Shown here: one piece after another, positions 1-9,519 of the stretch
How the letters are laid out: every line of letters starts with the position of its first letter
Position numbering within the stretch: the stretch's first letter is position 1
Source of the DNA: Dyadobacter luteus
GTDB lineage: Bacteria > Bacteroidota > Bacteroidia > Cytophagales > Spirosomataceae
Assembly (NCBI RefSeq): GCF_003383615.1
Contig: NZ_QNUL01000001.1
Coordinates: 62,001 to 126,000, forward strand
Length of the DNA: 64,000 nucleotides
Reading direction: 5' to 3'
Made by a program: the position numbers and the translations under genes
Notes under the pieces: generated by a model
Databases searched by the model: none
The model's input: only the letters and a program-made list of their open reading frames with translations
What the model was told of the DNA's origin: nothing

Positions 1-2507
1 ATGGTTTAAAACCTGTACACCGCCGCGTTTTATATGGTATGTCCGATTTGGGTGTTAATTACAACAGAGCCCATAAAAAATCTGCGCGTATCGTTGGTGA
101 AGTATTAGGAAAGTATCACCCACATGGTGACTCATCGGTGTACAACACCATGGTACGTATGGCTCAACCGTGGTCATTGCGTTACCCACTTGTTGACGGA
201 CAGGGGAACTTCGGATCAGTGGATGGTGACAACCCCGCTGCAATGCGTTACACAGAAGCACGCCTGAAAAGGCTGGCTGATGAATTATTAAACGATTTGG
301 GTAAAGACACTGTTGACTTTCAACCCAACTTTGATGATTCACTTTCTGAGCCGTCTGTCCTTCCTGCCAAATTCCCCAACCTCCTGGTAAACGGTTCTTC
401 CGGTATTGCTGTCGGTATGGCTACCAACATGGCTCCGCACAATCTTTCCGAAGTCATTGACGGAGTTTTGGCTTATATCGACAATTCCGAAATTACTATT
501 CCTGAATTGATGGAGCATGTAAAAGCTCCTGACTTTCCAACGGGTGGAACAATATACGGTTATCAGGGAGTAAGATCTGCTTTCGAAACGGGGCGTGGAA
601 GTATCATTATTCGTTCAAAAGCGAATTTTGAGGTTTCCAAAACTGGTAAGGAACAGATTATCATTACCGAAATTCCATACATGACCAATAAGGCCGCAAT
701 GATTGAAAGAATTGCAGGACTTATTAATGATAAAAAATTAGATGGAATCTCTGACATCCGTGATGAGTCGGACAGAGAAGGGATGCGTATCGTTTTCGAT
801 TTGAAAAAAGATGCGATTCCTAATATTGTATTGAACCACCTTTACAAATACACTCCGCTTCAATCTTCATTCGGCGTAAACAATGTCGCCCTTGTAAAAG
901 GTCGTCCTGTTCTGCTGAACCTGAAAGATCTGATTAAACATTATGTAGAACACCGTGTCGTTGTAATCACCCGTCGTACTGAGTACGAACTTCGTGAAGC
1001 AGAAAAACGTGCACACATTTTGCAAGGATTGCTGATCGCCCTGGACAACCTGGATGCGGTAATCAATCTGATCAGAAACGCGCGTGATCCGGAAACTGCG
1101 AAGAATGGCTTGATAGAGCAATTCGGGTTAAGTGAAATTCAGGCAAAAGCAATCCTTGAACTTCGTTTACAACGTCTTACAGGTCTTGAAAGAGAGAAAA
1201 TTGTAAAAGAGTACGAAGAGATCATGGCTTTGATCACTGACTTGCGCGATATTCTTGCTAATGAATGGCGTAAGTTTGAAATCATCAAAACCGAGCTTGC
1301 CGAAATTAAAGATCGTTATGGTGATGCCCGTCGTACGGCTATCGAATTTGCTGCAGAAGAATTCAGCGATGAAGACATGATTCCGGATGATGAAATGTTG
1401 ATCACTATTTCTCATGAGGGATATATTAAACGTACTCCGCTTGCAGAATACCGTACTCAAACAAGAGGTGGGGTTGGATCACGTGGTGTGAAAACAAAGG
1501 ATTCTGATTTTACAGAACATTTGTTCTCAGCAACTATGCTCAACTACCTGTTGATATTTACAGAGTATGGAAAATTATTCTGGATGAAGGTTTACGAAGT
1601 TCCGGAAGGAAGTAAAACTTCAAAAGGCCGCCCGATTCAGAATCTTATCAGCCTGGAGAACGGTGATTCGATACGTTCAGTAATTAATGTGAAGACGCTG
1701 ACTAATGAGGATTATATCAAAAATAACTACCTCATTATGTGTACAGAACAGGGAACTATCAAGAAGACTTTGCTCGAAGCATATTCCCGTCCACGTACCA
1801 ATGGTATCATCGCAATCTCAATCAATGAGGGTGACAGACTGCTGAATGTTGCACTAACCAACGGTGACAATGATATCGTTATCGCCTCAAGTGCGGGTCG
1901 CGCAGTACGTTTCAACGAAACAGGAGTGAGACCGATGGGAAGAACTGCAGCAGGTGTGCGTGGTATCAACCTTACTGACTCAGGTAACAAAGTGATCGGT
2001 ATGGTATGTATTAGCCGTGAAGATGCTCAATTACTGGTTGTTTCAGAAAATGGCTTTGGAAAGCGCTCAAATATAGATACTTACAGAGTTACTAAACGTG
2101 GCGGAAAAGGAGTTTCGACCATGAATGCAACTGATAAAGTAGGTAAACTTGTAGCTATTCGTGAAGTTACGGAGCAAGACGATTTAATGATTATCACCAG
2201 AAATGGTATAGCGATCAGAATGAGTGTCCTTGACATTCGCCTGGCCGGAAGAAACACACAAGGTGTGAAACTGATCAGATTGAATAACAGTGACGAGATC
2301 ACGTCTGTTACAAGAATCCTGAAAGACCCTGACGAAAAACAAGCAGAAGAATTTGATGAAGATGGTAATCCAATCGTGGTAACATCGCCTGACATCATTG
2401 CTGTTGACGATCAGGAATTAACCGAAGGAGAATCAGAGGAAACTTTTGAGGATGATGAAGAGGCTGAAGATCAGTCAGAGGAGGAAGACGCCGATGATGA
2501 GGTATGA
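1..2507 (+). CDS. gyrA: DNA gyrase subunit A (5' end cut by window)
   Basis: Catalytic A subunit of DNA gyrase, which with GyrB introduces negative supercoils. The frame is open from base 3, and the codons before the first ATG at 39 read [12 protein letters not shown], conserved GyrA sequence, so that ATG is internal and the true start lies outside the window. The active-site tyrosine of the AMRYTE motif is at 249-251. The quinolone-determining region reads [11 protein letters not shown]: serine is kept at the E. coli 83 position, and asparagine stands at the 87 position where E. coli has aspartate. The GyrA box in the C-terminal pinwheel is degenerate (QTRGGVG). The protein ends in a very acidic tail ([16 protein letters not shown]). 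The product is certain; only the N-terminus is missing. Confidence 0.98.
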   Translation, partial: GLKPVHRRVLYGMSDLGVNYNRAHKKSARIVGEVLGKYHPHGDSSVYNTMVRMAQPWSLRYPLVDGQGNFGSVDGDNPAAMRYTEARLKRLADELLNDLGKDTVDFQPNFDDSLSEPSVLPAKFPNLLVNGSSGIAVGMATNMAPHNLSEVIDGVLAYIDNSEITIPELMEHVKAPDFPTGGTIYGYQGVRSAFETGRGSIIIRSKANFEVSKTGKEQIIITEIPYMTNKAAMIERIAGLINDKKLDGISDIRDESDREGMRIVFDLKKDAIPNIVLNHLYKYTPLQSSFGVNNVALVKGRPVLLNLKDLIKHYVEHRVVVITRRTEYELREAEKRAHILQGLLIALDNLDAVINLIRNARDPETAKNGLIEQFGLSEIQAKAILELRLQRLTGLEREKIVKEYEEIMALITDLRDILANEWRKFEIIKTELAEIKDRYGDARRTAIEFAAEEFSDEDMIPDDEMLITISHEGYIKRTPLAEYRTQTRGGVGSRGVKTKDSDFTEHLFSATMLNYLLIFTEYGKLFWMKVYEVPEGSKTSKGRPIQNLISLENGDSIRSVINVKTLTNEDYIKNNYLIMCTEQGTIKKTLLEAYSRPRTNGIIAISINEGDRLLNVALTNGDNDIVIASSAGRAVRFNETGVRPMGRTAAGVRGINLTDSGNKVIGMVCISREDAQLLVVSENGFGKRSNIDTYRVTKRGGKGVSTMNATDKVGKLVAIREVTEQDDLMIITRNGIAIRMSVLDIRLAGRNTQGVKLIRLNNSDEITSVTRILKDPDEKQAEEFDEDGNPIVVTSPDIIAVDDQELTEGESEETFEDDEEAEDQSEEEDADDEV

Positions 2508-2509
2508 TT

Positions 2510-2542
2510 TTTGTAGAAATTGCAATTATTGACTTATATTTA
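2510..2542 (+). promoter_or_regulatory. Candidate promoter for the TPR gene at 2584
   Basis: TTTG at 2510-2513 is followed after 21 bases by TATATTTA at 2535-2542, seven of eight positions of the Bacteroidota -7 consensus TAnnTTTG. It lies just after the gyrA stop, 41 bases before the ATG of the next gene. This is inferred from consensus match and position only. Confidence 0.45.
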
Positions 2543-2583
2543 GCTTTTCGAATTATCAATCACAATAAAAAGTAAGGATATCT

Positions 2584-4038
2584 ATGAAAAAAGTGTTTTT
2601 TGTTTCAGCACTGACTCTTGCAAGCTTTACTGCATTTTCGCAGGATGCTTTGAACAAGGCGATGGTGGATCAATTTCGTAAGGATAAAGAGAAAAGTGAT
2701 AAGGATGTATCGGATCCGAAAAATAGTGCAAAAGCTACCTTCTGGATGGAAAGAGCTAAGTTGTATGAAAATATAGCAATGTCCGGATCAGAGGTAGATT
2801 CAAGTGCTGCCAAAACTGCGCTTGAAGCATATAAAAAAGTGGTTGAACTGGATCTGACTAAAAAGGGTGAGGCTGGTAAATCATCGAAGGAAGCAACCAA
2901 AGCTTTGAATGGGGAAGAGGGTACTTCACTTTTTAATGCTTTTGTAAAGCAAGGTGCAGAAAAGTATCAGAATAAAAATTTGAATGGTGCTTTGGAAATG
3001 TTCCAATTGGCCCAGGAAGTTAATAAGAAAGATACAACTGCTGCACTTTACGGAGGTATTGCTGCTCAGCAACTTGAAAAGAAAGACGACGCAAAAACTC
3101 AATTTGCCACTTACATTAATAATGGTGGTAAAGATCCAAGCGTATTTTATGGCTTAGCACAACTTTATCGTGGAGATAACGATTTCGATAAGGCGATCGA
3201 AACTCTGAATAAAGGGTTAGAAAAATCTCCGGGAAATAAAGATCTTAAATCTGAGATTGTTAACATTTTACTGGCATCTGGTAAAGAAGACCAGGCTATT
3301 GCAGAATTAACTGCTTTAACAACTTCTGATCCTAAAAATGTTCAAAATCTGGTTAACCTTGCTATTCTGTATGATAACACCAATACAAGAGCAACTCAGA
3401 AAATTAAAGAGCTGAACAATAAGCTTGGATCAGGATCCAACAAAGCGGCCAATGCTGCCAAAAATCTGGAATCTGAAAAAGGAAAGATCGAAGTATTTGA
3501 CGGGGAGATCAAACGTATTTCAGCGCTTATCAAAAAGCAACCAAAAAATGCCGATTTGAAACGCCAGCTAGCTGATGTGACCGGAAAGAAAAAAGAAGCA
3601 ATTGCTGCGGTAGCAACTTTGGAAAGTGAAGCAAAAGCTGCAGCTGAATCTTCAGCAAGCACTGATAAAACTGGTCTGGAAAAAGAACTAGCTGATCTGA
3701 AAGCAAAACAAGCAAATGCTTCTTCTAAAGCAATCGAAAGCTACAAGAAAGTTCTTGAACTTGAAGCTACCAACTACGATGCGCTTTACAACCTTGGTGT
3801 TTTCTATTTCAACGAAGCTGTTCAATTGAAAGGCGAAGTTGATAACATGAACATGACTGAATATCAGCAAAAAGGTAAAGAAGTTGAAGGTCGCGTTTGT
3901 GGTAAATTCCAAAAAGCAAAACCATTCTTCGAGAAGGCAGTAGCAGCTAAGGATGAATCAGAAGCAAAAGAAAACCTTGCAACTGTAAACAGCGTACTTG
4001 AACAATTTGCAGGAAAAGGAATTACTTGCGTTGAGTAA
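2584..4038 (+). CDS. Secreted tetratricopeptide-repeat protein
   Basis: A 484-residue periplasmic or surface protein of unknown specific role. The N-terminus is a clear signal peptide (MKKVFFVSALTLASFTAFSQ) cut after about residue 20. Several TPR-like helical pairs follow: about residues 130-260 (for example AALYGGIAAQQLEKKDDA and VFYGLAQLYRGDNDFDKA) and again near 395-420 (NYDALYNLGVFYFNEA). Between them, about residues 270-390, lies a lysine- and alanine-rich stretch likely to form coiled coil. The gene follows gyrA after a 76-base gap with its own candidate promoter and ends at a strong terminator. TPR proteins act as protein-binding scaffolds; nothing here names the partner. The start is the only ATG that gives a signal peptide. 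Confidence 0.85.
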   Translation: MKKVFFVSALTLASFTAFSQDALNKAMVDQFRKDKEKSDKDVSDPKNSAKATFWMERAKLYENIAMSGSEVDSSAAKTALEAYKKVVELDLTKKGEAGKSSKEATKALNGEEGTSLFNAFVKQGAEKYQNKNLNGALEMFQLAQEVNKKDTTAALYGGIAAQQLEKKDDAKTQFATYINNGGKDPSVFYGLAQLYRGDNDFDKAIETLNKGLEKSPGNKDLKSEIVNILLASGKEDQAIAELTALTTSDPKNVQNLVNLAILYDNTNTRATQKIKELNNKLGSGSNKAANAAKNLESEKGKIEVFDGEIKRISALIKKQPKNADLKRQLADVTGKKKEAIAAVATLESEAKAAAESSASTDKTGLEKELADLKAKQANASSKAIESYKKVLELEATNYDALYNLGVFYFNEAVQLKGEVDNMNMTEYQQKGKEVEGRVCGKFQKAKPFFEKAVAAKDESEAKENLATVNSVLEQFAGKGITCVE

Positions 4039-4055
4039 CGATTTCTAAGGCAATT

Positions 4056-4087
4056 AAAAGGGGAATATCGAAAGGTATTCCCCTTTT
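4056..4087 (+). terminator. Intrinsic terminator after the TPR gene
   Basis: Perfect 12-bp arms AAAAGGGGAATA (4056-4067) and TATTCCCCTTTT (4076-4087) with an 8-base loop. The arm itself ends in T4, so the structure works as a rho-independent terminator for the plus-strand gene. Confidence 0.88.
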
Positions 4088-4099
4088 ATGTAACCCTGT

Positions 4100-4120
4100 A
4101 TTCTATTTAACATAATATAA
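4100..4120. repeat. 21-bp direct repeat, left copy
   Basis: A 21-base AT-rich word beginning ATTCTATTTAAC and ending ATAATATAA, repeated exactly at 4601-4621. Exact 21-base identity within one spacer is well above chance even in AT-rich DNA, so the copies probably arose by duplication or mark the ends of a decayed insertion. Confidence 0.75.
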
Positions 4121-4600
4121 ATTATATAACAAATATATTACCAAGATGGCTTAAACGTTGTTCTCTGTAAGGAATCAATCGCATCCACATACGCCGAAAT
4201 ACCCGAATGTCATGAAGTTGCTAATGATTTTCGAAATGAATAGTTTCATTGATCTTTGAATTAAGACATTTTGGCAAACTCAACCGGCTTGATATAGGCT
4301 GTACAAAAATAACAAATTCAAAATATGAAAGTTTACTTTCTAACCCAAGCTCAATCACGCAAATGTCTGACACTAAAGCATGGAGCTGATTCAAGAGATA
4401 CTTGATTAATCCAAAACGCAATAGATCATTCCGACTGAGCAGCATATGCATTCGTTTAACAGTAATTAAAAATACATGGCCAGATTACTGACTTTTATAA
4501 GATCTATAATCTGACCATTTTTCAGAAAGTCCGACACCTCTTGTGTTTGGGTAGCAAATTCAATATTCTGGCGAGATACAGCTCTCCTGTAATTCCAAGC
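4121..4600. other. Non-coding spacer between direct repeats, possible gene remnant
   Basis: No convincing gene. On the minus strand there is a 76-codon open frame at 4221-4451 and, just upstream in another frame, about 45 codons (around 4469-4604) that read as ordinary protein (for example SRQNIEFATQTQEVSDFL) before a stop. Neither matches a family I recognise. Together they could be a decayed coding region, but chance open frames in AT-rich DNA explain them as well. Confidence 0.35.
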
Positions 4601-4621
4601 ATTCTATTTAACATAATATAA
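4601..4621. repeat. 21-bp direct repeat, right copy
   Basis: Exact second copy of the 21-base word at 4100-4120, in the same orientation, 480 bases away. A short CCTGTA also precedes each copy, immediately in the left one and about 15 bases upstream in the right one, hinting that the duplicated unit was once longer. Confidence 0.75.
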
Positions 4622-4767
4622 GCATAGTCAGCTCTCAGATTTCAATAGACTGCACCAATGCCGTCAACATTTATTTCATTTAAACGTCAGAGTGTTAAAT
4701 TCTTACTGTTGCACGCCTACAGTACTGAATAATAATAAGTTACAATATAAAAAGTGTATAAAAAAAA

Positions 4768-4805
4768 TTACCCCTGAAATCCATTTTACAGAATTTCAGG
4801 GGTAA
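4768..4805 (-). terminator. Intrinsic terminator after the tandem isomerase genes
   Basis: Perfect 13-bp arms TTACCCCTGAAAT (4768-4780) and ATTTCAGGGGTAA (4793-4805) with a 12-base loop. A run of A on the plus strand just left of the stem gives the minus-strand transcript a U tail. It closes the unit ending at 4826. Confidence 0.9.
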
Positions 4806-4825
4806 AAATCCTACATTTAAGCCTA

Positions 4826-5716
4826 TCAGGCTACATCGCAGATCTCAACTCCTTGCTTTAAAGATGCCAATTGATCTGCTCTTTTTGGTATAAACTCCTG
4901 AGCCACAAAGCCTTTATACCCAGTTTCAACTATTGCTTTCATAATTGCGGGATAATAAAGCTCCTGCGTTTCATCAATTTCATTTCTTCCAGGAACACCA
5001 CCAGTATGGTAATGGCCAATGTACTTATGATATTTTTTGATCGTCGCAATCACATCGCCTTCCATAATCTGCATGTGATAAATATCGTACAGTAGTTTGA
5101 ATTTTTCAGAACCAATCATTTCACAAAGACCAGCGCCCCATTCAGTTCTGTCACACATGTAGTCAAGGTGATTTACTTTACTGTTAAGTAATTCCATGAT
5201 CATGGTAATATTATACTTTTCAGCAGCAGGCATCAGTCGCCTTAAACCAATCGCACAATTTCTCATTCCATCTACATCCGACATTCCACGTCTGTTGCCA
5301 GAAAAACAAATCACCGTTGTGTAGCCAGCAGCCTGCAACTTTGGAAAAAGTTCTTCATAACTTTTTACCAGCTCGTCGTGGTTTGCCAGATCATTAAAGC
5401 CTTTCTCAATTCCCATTCCAGCGCCGTTTGGCAAAGCACATGTCAATCCATATTTTTTCAGAATCGGCCATTCATCAGGTCCCAATAATTCGATAGACTT
5501 GATTCCCATTTTCTTACACTCTTGTGCAAAAGTTTCCAAAGGAATTTTGCCATAGCACCATTTGCAAACTGAGTGATTTATTTTCCCTTTCAGCTCAGGC
5601 CCAAGAATAGTTTCAGCTTTTGTAATTGCAGCCGTTAAAGACTGAGGTACAACCACAGCGCCCGAAACTGCTGCAATTCCTTTGATCAATTGTCTTCTGG
5701 AAACGTTAGATTTCAT
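4826..5716 (-). CDS. Hydroxypyruvate-isomerase-like TIM barrel, exported (second of tandem pair)
   Basis: A 296-residue member of the xylose isomerase-like/AP endonuclease 2 TIM-barrel superfamily, closest in motifs to hydroxypyruvate isomerases, which interconvert hydroxypyruvate and tartronate semialdehyde. Likely metal ligands are seen in MELLNSK (Glu), LLYDIYHMQ (Asp), GHYHTGG (His) and AQEFIPK (Glu). The N-terminus carries a twin-arginine-type signal (VSRRQLIKG followed by a hydrophobic stretch), so export is expected. The longest frame opens at a GTG at 5743, but the ATG at 5716 places the Tat motif at residues 5-12 and starts 13 bases after the stop of the upstream paralogue. The substrate is not known; exported members may act on other sugars or sugar acids. 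Confidence 0.82.
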   Translation of the reverse strand: MKSNVSRRQLIKGIAAVSGAVVVPQSLTAAITKAETILGPELKGKINHSVCKWCYGKIPLETFAQECKKMGIKSIELLGPDEWPILKKYGLTCALPNGAGMGIEKGFNDLANHDELVKSYEELFPKLQAAGYTTVICFSGNRRGMSDVDGMRNCAIGLRRLMPAAEKYNITMIMELLNSKVNHLDYMCDRTEWGAGLCEMIGSEKFKLLYDIYHMQIMEGDVIATIKKYHKYIGHYHTGGVPGRNEIDETQELYYPAIMKAIVETGYKGFVAQEFIPKRADQLASLKQGVEICDVA

Positions 5717-5729
5717 ATTCGTTATCAAT

Positions 5730-6623
5730 TTAAGCAATGTCACAAATCTTAACTGCCTGAGTCAGTGATGCAATGTCGTTCCCACGACTCGGAACAAACT
5801 CCTGCCCTACGTATCCTGTGTAGCCTGTCTCTGCAATTGCCTTCATCACAGCAGGATAATATATTTCCTGAGTTTCATCAATTTCTTTTCTTCCAGGCAC
5901 ACCACCCGTATGATAATGAGCGATATACTTGTGGTACTTTTTGATTGTCGCAATCACGTCACCTTCCATAATTTGCATATGGTAAATGTCATAAAGTAAT
6001 TTAAATTTTTCAGAACCTACCATTTCACAAAGTGCTGCTCCCCAGGAAGTGTGATCGCACATATAATCTTTATGATCAACCTTACTGTTTAGCAACTCCA
6101 TCACAAGAGTAACATTGTACTTTTCCGCTATAGGAATTAATTTCCTAAGCCCGGTTGCACAATTGCGAAGCCCGTCCAAATCACTCATTCCCCTCCTATT
6201 TCCTGAAAAACAGATAATCTTGTCATATCCGGCTGCCTGGACTTTGGGAATTACATCTTCGAAACCTTTGATCAATGCTTCATGATTTGCTGTATCACAA
6301 AATCCTTTATCCAGGCTTCGTGTTGCACCTTCACCCCAGGGCAAAGCGCATGTCAATCCATTTTTCTTAAGAGTTGCCCATTCATCAGGACCACACAATT
6401 CTATGGATTTAATTCCCATTTTCTTCGCTTCCTGTGCCAGCGTGTCCAACGGTATTTTACTGTAACACCACCTGCAAACAGAATGATTTATTTTACCATT
6501 TAAGGTTGTTCCAAGCGCCTCCTTGTTTTTGGAGAAAACCGAGGTGAGTGATAGTGGAGTCATTACCAGGGAGCTGGCTGCAATTTTTTTGATGGCTTCC
6601 CTCCTTTTTGAATTCAATGTCAT
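5730..6623 (-). CDS. Hydroxypyruvate-isomerase-like TIM barrel, exported (first of tandem pair)
   Basis: A 297-residue paralogue of the next gene downstream, sharing long identical blocks (for example around GNRRGMSD, LLYDIYHMQIMEGDV and YHTGGVPGR). Predicted metal ligands are Glu176, Asp212, His238 and Glu275. The N-terminus SKRREAIKKIAASSLVM resembles a Tat signal, but the twin-arginine motif is weaker than in its partner. The two genes are head to tail with 13 bases between stop and start, clearly co-transcribed, and follow the cytochrome-fused propeller gene at 6817 after a terminator. This suggests a tandem duplication and a role in catabolism of a product of that locus. The precise reaction cannot be read from sequence. 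Confidence 0.82.
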   Translation of the reverse strand: MTLNSKRREAIKKIAASSLVMTPLSLTSVFSKNKEALGTTLNGKINHSVCRWCYSKIPLDTLAQEAKKMGIKSIELCGPDEWATLKKNGLTCALPWGEGATRSLDKGFCDTANHEALIKGFEDVIPKVQAAGYDKIICFSGNRRGMSDLDGLRNCATGLRKLIPIAEKYNVTLVMELLNSKVDHKDYMCDHTSWGAALCEMVGSEKFKLLYDIYHMQIMEGDVIATIKKYHKYIAHYHTGGVPGRKEIDETQEIYYPAVMKAIAETGYTGYVGQEFVPSRGNDIASLTQAVKICDIA

Positions 6624-6733
6624 TGTTTGATAATCTTATTCTGATGTGCTTATAATTTCTGTGATTATTTCGGAGCGCTAAAATAGCTCTAACTATCTCC
6701 TTTTCCCAAATAGATAAAGAAAAGGAAAATAAA

Positions 6734-6778
6734 AAGTGGTGCCGAATTGGAATGCGTATCCAATAACCAGCACCACTT
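6734..6778 (-). terminator. Two-stem terminator after the cytochrome-fused propeller gene
   Basis: Outer arms AAGTGGTGC (6734-6742) and GCACCACTT (6770-6778) enclose a second perfect hairpin ATTGGA/TCCAAT (6746-6751 and 6759-6764). The plus strand to the left is A-rich, giving a U-rich tail on the minus-strand transcript. It separates the gene at 6817 from the isomerase pair. Confidence 0.8.
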
Positions 6779-6816
6779 AATAAGTCAAATTATCTGTTTT
6801 CTACTCTACTCCTTTT

Positions 6817-9519
6817 TCATTTCCCAGTCTTTTTCTGGGACGCTGATGCTTCAGTATAAATAGGATTATTTTTATTTCCACCAGACATCAGATACGCTAC
6901 CAAATCTCTGAGTTCGTTTGGATTCAAACCGTTGATAAGCCCAGGGAGCATCACCGAGACAGTTGAAATTTTAGAAGATACTACATCTTTCTTATTCAAT
7001 TTCCGGATTGTTTTTGAATCAAACGGATTCTGAGCAATATAATAGAAATTGGCATCCTCATTAATCTGACGTCCCACTATCGATTCATTGTCTTTCATCG
7101 TGTATGCGATAGAAGCGTACTGATCTGAGATAGCATTGTTAGGCTCAATAATAGCTTCAAGCATATCCTTCGCAGAAAATCTCGTCCCCAACTGTGTCAG
7201 GTCTGGTCCTACATCCGCACCGGATCCCTGAATCGTATGGCAGCGATCACATAAAACTGCGGAAAATATCATTTTTCCCCTCTCAAAATCCCGGTTACTC
7301 AAACTATCCTGTACAAGTGCAACAGCATCAGGGAGTTTCCAGCCACGACCCGGGCCTTTGGGGGTGTAAAGTTTAACGAGATCATTTCCATTTCCGGTCA
7401 GTAACTCTGCTCCTGAAATTTTATTATAATGTGCATATCTTTCTTTCGGAACATTTTTCAATGCCAACTGACGAGCCTTATCAATAAAGCCGATGTAACT
7501 TCTACCACCCTGATAACTAAATGCTTTGTGAAACCAGGCAAAGTATTTATCTCTCAGTTGCGGAGTCCATCCGGTTTTCTGACTGCTTAGCACGATAGCA
7601 TAAAATGTCTGCTGTGCCGGAGGCATTTTTTCGAGAAGTCCTGCCAGATCTAAACCATACTGCGGGTTTCTCAAAATGAGATCTGCCGAAGCCGTCACCA
7701 TTTCATTGTCCTTATCGTCAAACTGCTCATTCTTTTCAAGTAATGCCAAAGTTTTTTCAATCACCTTCGGAGCTTCCAGATTAACCAGAATTTTACTAAA
7801 AAATCTGTTTAGTATCGGCGATTCAGATGGGTACTTGGGATTCAGATATGCAATCAGTTTTGCTTTGGTGGCAGCATCAGGTTTACCAGTTCTATACAAA
7901 ATAACTTCAATTGTTCTTAACAAATCCTGTTTCTGAATCTGGTTCAAACCATTGTAATTGATTGTCGTAAGGTTACTGAGTAGCGGACCGCCTACTTTCG
8001 ATGAATCTCCCTGACGCCCTAAAGCCAAAGATCCATAAATAAGTGTTTGGGGATCTTTCTCTGCAAAAACTTTATCACTCCACTCACTAACAGGCTGATG
8101 TTCAACAGCAATGCGTGCTGCGTATCTCAGGAAACGATCACCACTTTTCAGCAGTGGCCACGCAGCCGCTATTGCAGCAGGATCCTTTTTAGCATGAAAC
8201 TTTTCAATGTCAGTTCTTTGCTTATGCTCTTTTGTTATAACAACTTCTGCTTTGTTGGAACCAGCCGGGATGTTTTTATAATCTTCATAATACACACGAT
8301 ATAAATCCGATTCCAGTCTCCGTCCACCCGTTAAAAAGTAGAGAGCACCATCCGGTCCGATTACACCATCGGTTAGTGGCAATGGCGCACCAGATAAAAA
8401 TTCTTCGTGATCTGCGGAATATGTCGATCCATTTGGCTTCAGGTGTAAACCGTGAACAATACCAAAACTCCAGTCAAATGCAAGCAGCGTATTTTTATAC
8501 TTTGCAGGAAATCTCGCATCCTGAAGATAAAGTAAGTTCGTAGGTGAACCCTGACCTATGTTCATAATCGGTGAAAGATTATCCGCAAAAGTAGGTGACC
8601 AGTTTGCAGAACCCGTTCTCCATCCGTATTCCGCTCCGCTGGTTGCATGGCATACACGCGTCGGCCGATACCAGGGAGTTCCGAAATCCCATTCCATGTC
8701 CGAATCATAAATGAACAAATCACCAGCTTCGTTGAAAGCGATATCGTAAGAATTGCGATAACCTGCACTTACCAATTCCCAATTTTTCCCTTCCGGATCT
8801 GTGTGTGCAATCCATCCTCCCGGAGCATTCCGATCCGTTGCATGACCTCTCGGATCTTTGATCCATGGAAACAAATTGTCATTTTTCCAGTTGTCCATTA
8901 ACAGATACGTATCCATCTTAGGCAGATCCGTAAAATTCCCTGCTACGACATACAAAGATTTTTTATCCGGAGAAAGAACAATACTATGCGGACCGTGCTC
9001 TCCTTCACCTTTTAACGCTTTGATCAATGTAATTTTGTCGTACTGATCATTATTGTCAGTATCCTGCAACCGGTACAAGCCACTGCCCTTTGGGAATCTT
9101 GGATTTTCCCGGTTATTGATCATGACATACAAACTGTTGAATGCATACAAAAGTCCATGTGCATAACCCATTGCTATTTTTGCTGTATCACCTTCAATCT
9201 TAAGTTCTTCAATAACCGGTTCCGCAGTCTGACCGATTTCCGGCAATTTCATTCTGAACAAACTTCCATATTGATCCGAAGTGATCAAACGACCTTTGTC
9301 ATCAAATGCCATTGAAACCCAGGACCCGTTTTTGGATTCAGACGGGCTGTACAAATGTTCTGCTTTAAATCCGGTTGGTAATTTAATTTTATCAACCTTT
9401 GAGCCCGGTGGCCTGTGTTTGGCTGGTCGGTTGCTAATCAAAATTCCGCTTAACACACCCACCGCTATCACCAATGCGAGTGTTATTGGAAGTCTGTACC
9501 ATTTTTTTTGATTGTACAT
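6817..9519 (-). CDS. Membrane-anchored beta-propeller dehydrogenase-like protein with HEAT region and cytochrome c domain
   Basis: A 900-residue periplasmic protein. Residues about 10-30 form a single membrane anchor or uncleaved signal. Residues about 45-410 resemble the soluble glucose/sorbosone dehydrogenase and PVC-type 'membrane-bound dehydrogenase' propellers (DGKGRLITSDQYGSLFR, EHGPHSIVLSPDKKSLYVVAGN, GAEYGWRTG, GVIGPDGALYFLTGG). Residues about 430-740 are helical and HEAT-like. A cytochrome c domain follows with the haem motif CDRCH at 757-761 (codon checked at 7249-7251) and a likely axial methionine near 857 (VMLPG). Such architectures are known in Planctomycetes and Cytophagales; substrate and cofactor are undetermined. 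A 16-bp motif at 9652 is shared with the susC upstream region. It probably oxidises a sugar-like substrate and passes electrons through its haem. Confidence 0.82.
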   Translation of the reverse strand: MYNQKKWYRLPITLALVIAVGVLSGILISNRPAKHRPPGSKVDKIKLPTGFKAEHLYSPSESKNGSWVSMAFDDKGRLITSDQYGSLFRMKLPEIGQTAEPVIEELKIEGDTAKIAMGYAHGLLYAFNSLYVMINNRENPRFPKGSGLYRLQDTDNNDQYDKITLIKALKGEGEHGPHSIVLSPDKKSLYVVAGNFTDLPKMDTYLLMDNWKNDNLFPWIKDPRGHATDRNAPGGWIAHTDPEGKNWELVSAGYRNSYDIAFNEAGDLFIYDSDMEWDFGTPWYRPTRVCHATSGAEYGWRTGSANWSPTFADNLSPIMNIGQGSPTNLLYLQDARFPAKYKNTLLAFDWSFGIVHGLHLKPNGSTYSADHEEFLSGAPLPLTDGVIGPDGALYFLTGGRRLESDLYRVYYEDYKNIPAGSNKAEVVITKEHKQRTDIEKFHAKKDPAAIAAAWPLLKSGDRFLRYAARIAVEHQPVSEWSDKVFAEKDPQTLIYGSLALGRQGDSSKVGGPLLSNLTTINYNGLNQIQKQDLLRTIEVILYRTGKPDAATKAKLIAYLNPKYPSESPILNRFFSKILVNLEAPKVIEKTLALLEKNEQFDDKDNEMVTASADLILRNPQYGLDLAGLLEKMPPAQQTFYAIVLSSQKTGWTPQLRDKYFAWFHKAFSYQGGRSYIGFIDKARQLALKNVPKERYAHYNKISGAELLTGNGNDLVKLYTPKGPGRGWKLPDAVALVQDSLSNRDFERGKMIFSAVLCDRCHTIQGSGADVGPDLTQLGTRFSAKDMLEAIIEPNNAISDQYASIAYTMKDNESIVGRQINEDANFYYIAQNPFDSKTIRKLNKKDVVSSKISTVSVMLPGLINGLNPNELRDLVAYLMSGGNKNNPIYTEASASQKKTGK

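Noticed and set aside
39-2507. gyrA starting at the ATG at 39
   Set aside because: Conserved GyrA sequence continues in frame to base 3, so the gene starts outside the window.
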